This document shows positions 10,145-19,069 of a DNA stretch of 64,000 nt, piece by piece. This DNA is from JACCTU01 sp963809175 (GTDB lineage: Bacteria > Actinomycetota > Thermoleophilia > Gaiellales > Gaiellaceae). The notes below the pieces were generated by a model that searched no databases, was not told where the DNA came from, and worked only from the letters and a program-made list of their open reading frames with translations. Made by a program: the position numbers and the translations under genes. The stretch covers positions 744,001-808,000 of the forward strand of contig CAWEIK010000003.1 in assembly GCA_963809175.1 (NCBI GenBank), given 5' to 3'. Numbering within the stretch: position 1 is the stretch's first letter; the number at the start of each line of letters is the position of its first letter.

Positions 10145-11063
10145 ATGGCTACCAACTCATCACTCCCGTTCCGCGGCGCCCGGCGTCGCACCGTTCTCGT
10201 TCTCGCACCGCTCGCAGGTGTTCTCGTGCTCCTCGGAGCCTGCTCCGAGGTCTCGTACGGAAGTACTCAGCCCGGCGGTCGGTCGCTGGCAAGCACCGGC
10301 GGCTACGGCTGGCCTGTCAAGCCCTTCAACCGCCAGCACCCCGTGCGAGGCTTCTTCGGCGATCCGCGGATCGGCGGCGCGCACGGAAGCTCCAAGCAGT
10401 TTCACTTCGGCGTGGACGTCTCGGCGCCGAACGGAACGCCTGTCTTCGCGACGATCAGCGGGACGGTGTCGTTCATCCACCCGGACGCGCTCAGCGTCGC
10501 TGCGGGCGGAGGGCTGTCCTTCGAGTACTGGCACATCGTCCCGACCGTTCGGGCGGGGCAGCGGGTCACGGCGTATGAGACCGTGATCGGTCACGTCGAG
10601 AAGCCGTGGGCCCACGTGCACTTCTCGGAACGTCGCAACGGCGTCTACGTGAACCCGCTGCGTAACGGGGCGATGCGACCGTTTGCCGACCACACCGACC
10701 CGCGCGTGCGTCGACATCGACCTCCGTGACGGTGAGCTAACGGCGGACGTCGAGGACGAGACGCCGATGGCCGTCCCCGCCCCGTGGTCGTCCCTGCCCG
10801 TGATGCCCGTCGTCGTTCGTTGGCGGATCATGGGCGAGCGGTGGCGGACAGTCGTGGACTTCCGGACGACTATTCCCAGCGCGTCGGCGTTCCACTCGAT
10901 CTATTCGCGTGCAACGCGGCAGAACCACGCGAACCTGCCCGGCCTCTACCGCATTCGGCTGGCCTCCGGCTCCGCTGCTGCGCGCGTCCGAGGGCGGGAC
11001 GTGCAAGTCGAGGTGCTCGACGGCGGCGGCAACCGTGGGTCGAGCTCGAAGCCCCTCAGGTGA
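10145..11063 (+). CDS. M23-family peptidase-like lipoprotein (one apparent frameshift)
   Basis: Secreted lipoprotein related to LytM/M23 zinc peptidases. ATG 10145 begins a signal peptide with basic n-region (PFRGARRRT), hydrophobic core (VLVLAPLAGVLVLL) and lipobox LGAC, so it is tethered outside the membrane. The M23 fold follows: HFGVD supplies the first His and the Asp, and AHVHF the HxH pair, so the zinc site looks intact. The first frame stops at 10729. Removing one C at about 10709 extends it (DPRVVDIDLRDGELTADVED) through a beta-rich C-terminal domain to the stop at 11063. It may cut or merely bind peptidoglycan. The 3' end overlaps the convergent MFS gene by 8 bases. No Shine-Dalgarno is evident. 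Confidence 0.75.
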
Positions 11064-12301
11064 GCGAAACGGTCGTACGACCGGCAGCGCGAAAGCGCAG
11101 CCCGGCGACGGAGAACAGGAGCACGAGCACCGTGTCGATCGCGACGAGCACGGCCAGCGTCGCGTCGACGCCGAAGCGCTCGAGCGCCGGGCCGGTCGGC
11201 GACGAGCGCCACCGGTCCGAGGATCGACGTCGCGGTGATCACCACGGAGTAGACCTTCGTGCGCAGCGCGCGCGGCGTGCGGAGCTGCACGATCGTGTGC
11301 AGCGCCGGATTGACGAGGCCGTTCGCGAACCCGGCGACCGCGAACGCGACCACGAGCAGCACGGGGCTCGCATGGACGAGCAGGAGCCAGAGCGGCAGGG
11401 CCATCCCGATCTCCCCGACGCTCGCGAGCAGGACGCGGTCGACGGAGCCGACGAGCCGGAAGGCGGCCACACCGCCGACGACTGCACCGAGGCCGAAGCC
11501 GGCGAACGTCAGACCCACTACCTCGGGCTCGTCGCCGAAGCGCTCGAGCACGAGCACCGGCAGCGCGGCGAACAGCGCCAGCCAGATCACGTCGCCGAGA
11601 ATGAGCACGGCAGACCACGGCCGAAGGAGCGGATCCTTCGAGAGGAAGTCGTACACGGCGCGGAACGCGTGCTCCTTGGGCGCATCCGGCTCGGCGGCGA
11701 TCCCCGGCGCATGGACGAGCGTCGCGGTGATCAGAAAGCCGACCGCGAACGTCGCCGCGTCGATCAGCAGCACCTCGGTCGCACCGAAGACCCCGATCAG
11801 GACTCCCGCGATCGGCGGGCCGAGCAGCGCCGCGAGCCGGTTCGCCGTCTGCAGCAGGGCGTTCGCCTCGCCGAGCCTCGCCTCGTCCTCGCCGACGAGA
11901 TCCGGCAGCAGGGACGTCTTGGACGCGAACGACGGCGTGGCGAAGACGCCGACGCCCGCGACGAGCACCAGCAGGAGCGGGAAGCTCAGCGCGTCGGCCA
12001 TGTGCAGCAAGGGGATCGCCGCCATCAGCGGCGCACGCGCGCCGTCGCAGATCAGCATCGTGCGCCGGGCGCCGAGACGCGTGGCGAGCCCACCGGCGAA
12101 GCCGCCGAGCGCAACGGCTGCGGCCTCGACCGCGAGCACGATCGTCATCCGGGTCGCGGAGCCCGACGTCGTCAGCACGAACCACGGCAGCGCGACCCAC
12201 GTCATCTGCGAGCCGGTGAGCGAGACGACCTCGCGCGCGAGGATCCCGATCAGCCCCGGGTTGCGGAAGAGGTCCCGCCTGCTCACGGCCGGTGCGCTCA
12301 C
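11056..12301 (-). CDS. MFS exporter, second of a tandem pair (one apparent frameshift)
   Basis: Inner-membrane MFS transporter, about 414 residues after repair. It starts at GTG 12301 (VSAPAVSRRDLFRNPG) and carries 10-12 hydrophobic helices, the A-like loop RTMLICDGARAPLM, and the repeat-symmetric ARLGEANALLQTANRLAALL. The frame breaks at about 11198 (GPVALVA). Removing one G continues as TGPALERFGVDATLAV and a last helix to the stop at 11056 (TTVSLT). It is closely similar to the exporter at 2024-3248. It lies immediately downstream of another MFS gene, DUF4097, a microprotein and an RHH regulator on the same strand, with very short gaps, so all five probably form one operon. Substrate unknown. 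Confidence 0.8.
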
Positions 12302-12306
12302 GCCGG

Positions 12307-13526
12307 CTACAGGCTCCGGGCTCGGGATCCATCTGCCGGAGCGTCGGGTTGAAGACGCCGGTGAGCGTCACGGCGAGGTAGCAGACGCCGATCGCGAACA
12401 GCGTCGCCGCAACGCCGAAGTACTCGACGGCCAGCCCTCCGAGCACCGCGCCCGCGGGGATCGCGAGGTACGCCCCGGCGATCGTGGCGCCCAGGACGCG
12501 ACCGCGCATGTGCGCCGGTATCCGCTCGTAGGCGACGGTCTGCAACACCGGGTTCAGCGGCCCCGAGGCGAGCCCCCACACGGCCATCAGGACGAGCGTG
12601 ACCGGGAGCGACGGCAGCAGCGAGAGCGCCAGGTACGGCAGTGCCGCGAGCAGGAACGAGAACACGAACGTCTGTCGGCGCGGCAGCCGATGCCCGACGG
12701 CGCTGTACGCGAGCGAGCCGAGCAGCGCCGCGCCGCCGAAGACTCCGAGCATGACGCCGAGGTAGACGGCGCTGCCGAACGCCTCCATGGCGAACGCCGG
12801 GAAGACGACCGGGAACGGCGCATCGAGGAAGTTCGTGGTGAACACGATCAGCACGATCATCCGGATCAGCGGATCCCGTGCGACGAAGCGGACTCCGGTG
12901 AGCAGCTCGGAGAAGTAGCGGCCGGGCTCGGTCGCATCGGGGTGCGGCGCCAGCACGGGGACGAGACGCGCGACGAGCAGCGCGGAGACCGCGAACGACG
13001 CGGCGTTCAGCCACAGGACGTTCGTCGCCCCGATCGTCGCGACGAGGAGGCCCGCGATCGGAGCGCCCACGAGCAACGAGCCGCGCTGGATCGCGCCGTT
13101 GATCCCGGTCGCGCGCTCGAGCCTCGTCCCCGCGAGCTCGACCAGGTCGGGGAGCAGCGAGCGGCGCGCAGTCGCTCCGGGCGCGTCGAACAGCGCGCCC
13201 AGGAAGACGAGGACGAAGAGCTGCCAGAGCTCGATCCCGACGGTCGCGTGGATCAGCGGGATCGCGGCGACGGTGACGCCGCTCGCGACGTCCGCCATCA
13301 CGCTCGTCCGGCGGAACCCCAGCCGGTCGACGATCGCGCCGCCGAAGAACGTGGCGAGGACGGTCGGCGCGAAGGTCAGCGCGGCGACGATGCCGGTCAA
13401 CGTCGCGCTCCCCGTCGTCTCGAGGACGAACCACGGGATCGCGACGAACCCCATCGCGTTCCCGCTGAGCGAGATCGCGTCCGCAGTCAGAAGCGCGACG
13501 AGCGGCCGGCGCGATCTCGCCGTCAC
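12307..13526 (-). CDS. MFS exporter, first of a tandem pair (frame uncertain at the C-terminus)
   Basis: Inner-membrane MFS transporter of about 405 residues. From 13526 (MTARSRRPLVALLTADAISL) it shows about 12 hydrophobic segments, the loop LGFRRTSVMADVASG and a long central loop (LAPHPDATEPGRYF). The original frame has no stop at the expected end and would run uselessly through the next gene. TAG at 12307-12309 lies just before the next GTG start, in another frame. I therefore place the end at 12307 and infer indel(s) near 12315, after LRQMDPEP. It starts 4 bases after the DUF4097 stop, which suggests translational coupling. It is less similar to the other two MFS proteins in the window. 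Two adjacent MFS genes may act as separate pumps or as a heterodimer. Confidence 0.75.
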
Positions 13527-13530
13527 GTCG

Positions 13531-14364
13531 TTACGCGCGGAGGATGCGGATGTCGCCGGACATGGCGGTGGCCTTCAGCTCCACGAGCGGCCCCTCGCCG
13601 TCGTCGCCGCCGTCCGAGTCGAGATCCGAGCGGGCGCTGCCCGTCACGGTCTTGACGTCCATCCAGACGCGCGAGCCGCGCTTCACGCCGACGACCATGT
13701 CGCCGGAGACGGACTTGAGCGCGACCTTGCCCTGCGTGACGGAGCCGACGTGAAGATCGCCCGAGGCACTGGTGACGAGGACGTCGTGACCGACCTCGGC
13801 GAGGCTGACGTCGCCGGCGGCGGTCTTGATCTCGGCGCTGCCGGCCACAGGACCCGCGCGCAGGTCTCCCGCAGCGGTCTGGACCTTGAGGGAGCCGCCG
13901 ACGCGCTCGATCTTGACGTCGCCGCTCGCGACCTTGATCTGGGCGTCGCGCTCGACCTCGCCGATCGCGATGTCGCCCGAGCCCGTCTTCGTCTCGATCT
14001 CGCCGAAGCGGCCGTTTGCGCGGAGGTCCGCGGCGCCCGTCGCGACGGTCAGGTTCGTGCCGTGCGGCGCGACGACGCGAATGCGAACCTTGTCGCGCCG
14101 GCCGGAGAACGAGATCGCGACCTTGATCCGGTCGCTCCCCCACGCGAAGTCGTCCGGGTCGGAGTCGATCACGAGCTCGTCGTGGTCATCGAGGTCGTCG
14201 AGCCTGATCAAGGCCTCCTCGACCTGCCGCTCGGCACGGTCGGAGTCGCCGGTCAGCGTCACCGTCGTCTCCTGCACGTCGGCCGTCTCGACCTCGATGT
14301 CGCCGCGCGGCAGCTTGACGTTGACGGACAGCTGCCGCGCGGTCGGGAAGGTCTCGGTCCTCAT
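13531..14364 (-). CDS. DUF4097 family beta-helix protein
   Basis: 277 residues, no signal peptide or membrane helix seen. The body consists of short beta repeats with recurring GD/SGD turns, for example TGSGDIAIGEVER, VASGDVKIERVGG, TAAGDVSLAEVG, SASGDLHVGSV and SVSGDMVVGV, about one per 20 residues from residue 100 onward. This is the DUF4097 (putative adhesin-like) right-handed beta-solenoid pattern. An N-terminal acidic part (LDDLDDHDELVIDSDPDDF) precedes it. ATG at 14364 overlaps the stop of a 34-codon ORF as ATGA, so expression is coupled to that microprotein. Biochemical role is unknown. In other bacteria such genes sit with small regulators, sigma factors or anti-sigma-like membrane proteins; here the partners are an RHH regulator and two exporters. 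Confidence 0.85.
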   Translation of the reverse strand: MRTETFPTARQLSVNVKLPRGDIEVETADVQETTVTLTGDSDRAERQVEEALIRLDDLDDHDELVIDSDPDDFAWGSDRIKVAISFSGRRDKVRIRVVAPHGTNLTVATGAADLRANGRFGEIETKTGSGDIAIGEVERDAQIKVASGDVKIERVGGSLKVQTAAGDLRAGPVAGSAEIKTAAGDVSLAEVGHDVLVTSASGDLHVGSVTQGKVALKSVSGDMVVGVKRGSRVWMDVKTVTGSARSDLDSDGGDDGEGPLVELKATAMSGDIRILRA

Positions 14365-14465
14365 TTGCCGGCCTTCCGGCTCTTCAGCTTCGGCGGGCGG
14401 CGATCGATCTTCGCGTCGCCGTGCTTCATGTAGTCGGCGTAGTTGATCGGGACGATGGACAACAT
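14361..14465 (-). CDS. 34-residue basic microprotein
   Basis: Small ORF with a strong Shine-Dalgarno (AAAGGAG, 8 bases before ATG 14465). It reads MLSIVPINYADYMKHG, a short charged middle (DAKIDRR) and a Lys/Arg-rich tail (PPKLKSRKAGK). Its TGA overlaps the DUF4097 ATG as ATGA. The good ribosome site, the exact 4-base coupling and its place between two genes of the same operon argue that it is translated. I recognise no family. It could be a peptide partner of the DUF4097 protein, or mainly a translational coupler for it. Confidence 0.65.
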   Translation of the reverse strand: MLSIVPINYADYMKHGDAKIDRRPPKLKSRKAGK

Positions 14466-14476
14466 CGTGGCTCCTT

Positions 14477-14935
14477 TCAGCTCTTGGCGAACCCGGTCAG
14501 ACGGCTCCCCACACGGGGACCGCGGACGGGCGCCGATACCTCGCGCGCGAGTGCGCGCACGAGCCAGGCGTTGACAGAGACCCCTTCTCGTGAGGCCGCG
14601 GCCTCGATGCCTGCCTTCAGCCCCTCGGGCAGGCGCAGCGTGATTCGGGCGGACGCCTCGTCCTCGGCGGACGGCTGAGCAGCCGGCTGCGGCTCCTCCT
14701 CGACGAAGACGAAGTTCGGATCCTGGCCGCTCATCCGGACCTCGACGTGGCCCTCGGGAAGCTGCGCCGAGATCTCGACCGCGGCCTCGCCGAGCGCCTC
14801 CAGGAGGCGCATCCCGGCCGAGCCGCGAATTGCCTGGCTCAGGCGGGCAGCGGCCTGGGCGACCGTGTCGTCGCCGACGGCGGCGATCCGGTCCAGGTCG
14901 GTCTCGAGCGACTCGAGAAACTGTGCCATCTGCAT
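14477..14935 (-). CDS. HicB/Arc-like ribbon-helix-helix regulator
   Basis: 152-residue protein starting ATG 14935 (MQMAQFLESLETDLDRIAAV). Residues 1-70 are helical (AAARLSQAIRGSAGMRLLEALGE). A Pro/Glu linker (FVEEEPQPAAQPSAEDE) leads to a ribbon-helix-helix at about 95-135: ARITLRLPEGLKAGIEAAAS then EGVSVNAWLVRALARE, as in HicB, Arc and CopG proteins. No HicA-like toxin lies beside it, so it is more likely an operon regulator than an antitoxin. Its promoter is loaded with TGACGTCA and CAAGTG inverted repeats, and autoregulation is likely. It is the first gene of the RHH-microprotein-DUF4097-MFS-MFS operon. Confidence 0.8.
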   Translation of the reverse strand: MQMAQFLESLETDLDRIAAVGDDTVAQAAARLSQAIRGSAGMRLLEALGEAAVEISAQLPEGHVEVRMSGQDPNFVFVEEEPQPAAQPSAEDEASARITLRLPEGLKAGIEAAASREGVSVNAWLVRALAREVSAPVRGPRVGSRLTGFAKS

Positions 14936-14990
14936 GACGTCATAGTGACATCATTAGTGGCGTCTGTCAAGTGTCACTTGGACGTCGTCA
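14935..14990. promoter_or_regulatory. operator repeats and promoter of the RHH operon
   Basis: On the minus strand TTGACA (14965-14970), a 17-base spacer and CACTAT (14942-14947) make a near-consensus promoter. Superimposed are TGACGTCA (14935-14942, perfect palindrome covering the start codon), AGTGACATCA (14944-14953), CAAGTG-T-CACTTG (14968-14980) and GACGTCGTCA (14981-14990). Multiple short repeats spaced about one helical turn apart are what cooperative RHH dimers bind, so this is the likely autoregulatory operator. Confidence 0.65.
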
Positions 14991-15019
14991 TTGAACCCGT
15001 CCTCCGAGCGGCCTAGGCT
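14991..15019 (+). promoter_or_regulatory. promoter of the cyclase gene
   Basis: TTGAAC (14991-14996), 17-base spacer, TAGGCT (15014-15019), followed by Shine-Dalgarno AGGAGG and ATG 15028. Transcription would start very close to the ribosome site. It lies back-to-back with the RHH operator, so that regulator could also affect this gene. Confidence 0.5.
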
Positions 15020-15027
15020 CAGGAGGA

Positions 15028-18002
15028 ATGAGGGCTTGCGCACGCTGCGGCCAGGAAAATCCAGAGGGGTTCAAGTTCTGCGGCGCCTGCGGCGCGCCGC
15101 TCGAGCAGGCCGAGATGCCCCGTGAGGTCAGGAAGACCGTCACGGTCGTCTTCTGCGACCTGACGGGCTCGACCGCGCTCGGGGAGCGACACGACCCCGA
15201 GACCGTGCGAGCGACGATGCGGCGGTACTTCGAGGACTCGCGCGCGATCCTCGAGCGGCACGGCGGGCACGGTCGAGAAGTTCATCGGCGACGCGGTGAT
15301 GGCGGTCTTCGGCGTCCCGCAGGCGCACGAGGACGACGCGCTGCGGGCAGTTCGCGCGGCCGTCGAGCTACGGGCTGCCGTCGCGACGATCGGGCTGCAG
15401 GCACGAATCGGGGTCAACACGGGCGAGGTCGTGGCCGGCGAGGGAGACGCGCTCGTCACCGGCGATGCGGTCAACGTCGCGGCGCGGCTCGAGCAGAACG
15501 CGGAGCCGGGCGAGATCTTGATCGGGCAGGAGACGCAGCAGCTCGTGCGGGACGCGGTGCAGGTCGAAGCCGTCGAGCTCGAGCTCAAGGGCAAGAGCGC
15601 ACCCGTCGCGGCGTATCGGCTGCTCGACATCGACTCGGCGTCGGCCGGCCTCGTGCGTCGCCTCGACTCGCCGATCGTCGGTCGCGAGCGCGAGCTCCAG
15701 CGGCTGCGCGACGACTTCGACAACGTGGTGTCGCAGCGCTCGTCGTACCTCTTCACGCTGCTCGGCCCGGCGGGCGTCGGAAAGTCGCGGCTCGTCGAGG
15801 AGTTCAGTCCGGGAGACCGCGGATCGCGCACGGATCCTCCGCGGCCACTGCCTCCACTACGGCGAGGGGATCACGTACTGGCCGCTCGTCGAGGTGCTGC
15901 TCCAGCTCGGCGCCGACGCCGAGGCCGTGCTCGCACTGCCGTCCCCGAACGAGGCCGCCGTCGCGACCCGGAAGCTGCTCGAGGCCGAGGCGGCGGATCG
16001 GCCGCTCGTCGTCGTCTGGGACGACATCCAGTGGGCCGAGCCGACGTTCCTCGACCTGATCGAGCACATCACGGACTGGTCGCGCGGCGCACCGATCTTC
16101 GTGCTGTGCGTCGCCCGGCCCGAGCTGCTTCAACTCCGCCCCGCGTGGGGCGGCGGGAAGGCGAACGCCACCTCGCTGCTGCTCGAACCGCTCGGAAGCG
16201 ACGAGACGTCGACGTTGATCGACAACCTCCTCAGCGGCGCGGAGCTGCTCGACACGACCCGTGGCCGGATCCTCCAAGCCTCCGAAGGCAACCCGCTGTT
16301 CGTCGAGGAGATGCTGCTGATGCTTCAGGACAACGGCGACTCCGAGGTCGTCGTACCGCCGACGATCCAGGCGCTTCTCCAAGCGCGGCTCGATCAACTC
16401 GGCGGGGACGAGCGTTCGGTGATCGAGCGCGGCGCGGTCGAAGGAGAGGTCTTCCACCGCTTGCCGGTCGCGGAGCTCGCGTCGGCCGAGGTCCGGCTCG
16501 GGCTCGACGGCCATCTCGCGAAGCTGATCCGCAACGAGTTGATCCGGCCGGAGGCGGCGACGATGCCGGGCGACGACGCCTTCCGCTTCCGTCATCTCCT
16601 GATTCGCGACGCCGCGTACGACTCGCTGCCGAAGGAAACGCGCGCCGACCTGCACGAGCGCTTCGCGCTCTGGATCGACGAGCACGTCCAGCTCGTCGAG
16701 CAGGACGAGATCGTCGGCTACCACCTCGAACAGGCGGTGCTCTACCGGCGCGAGCTCGGCCGCGAGGACGACGTTCTCGCCGGGCAGGCTGCCCGCCGGC
16801 TCGGCGCAGCGGGTCGAGGAGCGTTCGGGCGAGGCGACAACTCCGCGGCGGTCAGGCTGCTCGAACGCGCCACGACGCTCCCCTCCCAGGCCTCGCCAGG
16901 GCGGCTCGAGTTCGTTATGGATCTCGTCCTCGCACTGATGGAGAGCGCTCGGTTCGACGATTGCCGGGCGTGGATCGACGAGTTGGCAACGACAGAGGAC
17001 GAGCGCCTGAGCACCTACGCGACGGTGCTGGACCCGATGGTGGCCCACATGGGCGGCACGGGCTCGCTCGAGTCCGGTCGCGACGCGCTCGCCCGGTCGG
17101 TCGAGACGTTCGCACGCCTCGACGACGAGCGGGGGCTCGCGCTGGCTCGGACGGTCCAAGGCCATGTCGAGTGGACGGCCTGCCGCGCTGCCGCGGCCGC
17201 CGAACGGTATCGCGCTGCGATCCGGCACGCGGAAAGGGCAGGACTAGCGTCACTCGTCAACGAGGCGCTCGGGAACCTGTGCGCGATCGCGCTGTTCGGC
17301 CCGACGCCCGTGGACGCCGCAGAGGCCGAGATCCGCGCGCTTGTGAAGGGGACGAGCGGCGTGGGAGCGCAGGCCACCGCGCTACGCGCGCTCGGCCGCC
17401 TCGCGGCGATCCGCGGCGACGTCGACGAAGGTCGGAAGCTCGTCGAGCAAGGCCGCGCGCAACTCCTCGACGCCGGATTCGTCTTGCACTACGCCGCGAG
17501 CGCGATGGCGAGGGCGTACGTCGAAGAGCAGGCAGGCGACTACGATCGCGCCGCAAGCATCCAGCGCGCCGGACTCGAGCAGCTGACCGAGCTCGGGGAG
17601 CACGCGTACGCGTCGACCGTCGCCGCGGACCTCGCCAACAGCCTCCTCAGGCTCGGTCGCGACGACGAGGCCGAGGCGGCGCTGCTGACGGCGCGTGAGC
17701 TCTGTCCACCGGGAGACATCGGCACGATCGTCAACGCCGATCTCGCCGAAGCTCGGCTTCACCTGCGACGCGGCCGGCTCGAGGACGCCGAACGCGTCGT
17801 CGACCGCTCGCTCGAGGTTGCCGCGACCACCGACTTCTGGGAGTACAGCGGCGCGGGACATGAGGTTCGCGCGCTCATCCTCGGCGCAACCGGTCGGCGC
17901 GCGGAGGCGACGGAAGCGCTCGAAACGGCTGTCCAGGCGTATCGCGACAAGGGCGCGACCGTTGCCGAAGGCCGAGCGCGCGCGCTACTCGCCGAGCTCT
18001 GA
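15028..18002 (+). CDS. class III adenylate/guanylate cyclase - AAA ATPase - TPR protein (two apparent frameshifts)
   Basis: Cytoplasmic multidomain signalling protein, 990 residues after removal of one base near 15266 and one near 15806. Order: zinc ribbon (CARCGQENPEGFKFCGACG, residues 3-21), class III cyclase domain (about 35-200), ATPase/STAND-like domain (GPAGVGKS near 250, VVVWDDIQWAEP for Walker B, GNPLFVEEML sensor region), then helical TPR-like repeats to the end. Cyclase residues look complete: metal Asp in FCDLTGST, Lys-Asp in EKFIGDAVMAVFG, and Asn/Arg in GDAVNVAARLE. Activity is therefore plausible. The start ATG 15028 has AGGAGG 5 bases upstream. Widespread in actinobacteria and related soil bacteria; ligand and product target unknown. 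The 3' end overlaps the convergent transglycosylase gene by 18 bases. Confidence 0.85.
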
Positions 18003-18506
18003 CCCGTACGCCTCGCGGTAGATCCCGCGCAGCTCGAGCACGCGGTCGACGTAGTGCCGCGTCTCGGGATACATCACCCCGCGGTCGACGTTCCCCTGAC
18101 CCCCGTTGTACGCGGCGAGAGCCTGCTCCTCGGAGCCGTACTTGTCGAGCAGATGCCTGAGGTACCAGGAGCCGTAGCGGACGTTGATCTCCGGATCGTC
18201 GAGGTCCTCGACCCGGAACGCGGAGCCGCCGGTGCGGGCCGCGATGCCCTTCGCCGTCTCCGGCAGGAGCTGCATCAACCCGACCGCCCCGGCCTCCGAG
18301 CGGGCCTCGGGCTTGAACTTCGACTCCTGGTAGATGACCGCCGCGACGAGCGCCGGGTCGAGCCGGTAGTTCTCCGCGTGGCCGACCACGATGTGCTCGT
18401 AGCGCAGCGGGTAGCGCGCGCGGAGGTACCAGTCGGGCTCGCTGAGGAAAACAGCCGCACCGGCGATCCCGGCGACCAGCAGGAAGAGGGTGGCGACCCG
18501 GGTCAC
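17985..18506 (-). CDS. membrane-anchored lytic transglycosylase, SLT family
   Basis: 173 residues from GTG 18506, which overlaps the coaE stop as GTGA. A single N-terminal hydrophobic segment (VATLFLLVAGIAGAAVFL) anchors or exports it. The SLT domain contains the catalytic Glu in VIYQESKFKPEARS, then GAVGLMQLLPETAKGIA, VRYGSWYLRHLLDKYG and the substrate-site motif ALAAYNGGQGNVDRG. It would cleave peptidoglycan between MurNAc and GlcNAc. It is a compact SLT/EmtA-like enzyme, shorter than Slt70. Coupling to coaE looks positional rather than functional. Confidence 0.9.
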   Translation of the reverse strand: MTRVATLFLLVAGIAGAAVFLSEPDWYLRARYPLRYEHIVVGHAENYRLDPALVAAVIYQESKFKPEARSEAGAVGLMQLLPETAKGIAARTGGSAFRVEDLDDPEINVRYGSWYLRHLLDKYGSEEQALAAYNGGQGNVDRGVMYPETRHYVDRVLELRGIYREAYGSELGE

Positions 18507-19069
18507 GGGGCCAGACGCTCCACGACGCTTCGGACGAACTCGTCGAGGTCCTCGAGCGAGCCGTCGTTCACGTAGACGAAGTCGGCCTTGCGCGCCTTCT
18601 CGTCGTCGGGAATGAGGCGTCCCTGGCGCTCCGTGACGTCGGCCACCTTCGTCCGCTCGCGGCGGGTCTCTTCCGGAGCGGTGATCACGACGACGGCGTC
18701 GAAGCGCGCCTCGCCGCCGGTTTCGTAGAGCAGCGGCACTTCGACGACTGCGAGCGGCGCAGTCTGCTCGGCGCGCCAGCGCGCCTGCTCGGCGACGACG
18801 CGCGGGTGCAGGAGCGACTCCAGCCACGCGAGCTCCTCGCGGTCGGCGAAGACGATCTCCCCCACTCTCCGCCGGTCGACCTCCGCGCCGGAGACCACGC
18901 CCTCGCCCCAGCGCTCGACGAGCGCCCGCTGCACCTCGGGGTCCGCGTAGAGCCGGTGGACGATCTCGTCGGCGCTCGCAGTCGCGGCGCCGTGCCGCGC
19001 GAACGCGCGCAGCGCCTCGCTCTTCCCGGCGCCGATCCCGCCGGTGATCGCGAGGTTAAGCGGCGGAAT
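18503..19069 (-). CDS. coaE: dephospho-CoA kinase
   Basis: Last step of CoA synthesis: ATP-dependent phosphorylation of dephospho-CoA. P-loop GGIGAGKS lies at the N-terminus (LNLAITGGIGAGKSEALRAF). It continues with ASADEIVHRLYADPEV, the lid-region LHPRVVAEQARW, VVEVPLLYETGGEARFD, and a final VYVNDGSLEDLDEF. The start is unclear: no ATG, GTG or TTG lies at the fold boundary. ATT at 19069 fits the domain, while TTG at 19141 would add 24 residues translated from the low-complexity end of rpsA. The body overlaps the rpsA stop, so the two are coupled. About 188 residues, slightly under the usual 200. Identity is firm, the start is not. Confidence 0.9.
   Translation of the reverse strand: MPPLNLAITGGIGAGKSEALRAFARHGAATASADEIVHRLYADPEVQRALVERWGEGVVSGAEVDRRRVGEIVFADREELAWLESLLHPRVVAEQARWRAEQTAPLAVVEVPLLYETGGEARFDAVVVITAPEETRRERTKVADVTERQGRLIPDDEKARKADFVYVNDGSLEDLDEFVRSVVERLAP

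Noticed and set aside
10737..13526. 929-codon single frame joining two MFS genes
   Set aside because: After about 12310 it reads the wrong frame of the second MFS gene; the real second gene starts at 12301.
14477..14935. HicAB toxin-antitoxin pair
   Set aside because: The RHH protein has no adjacent HicA-like toxin; the next ORF is a 34-residue basic peptide without a dsRNA-binding fold.
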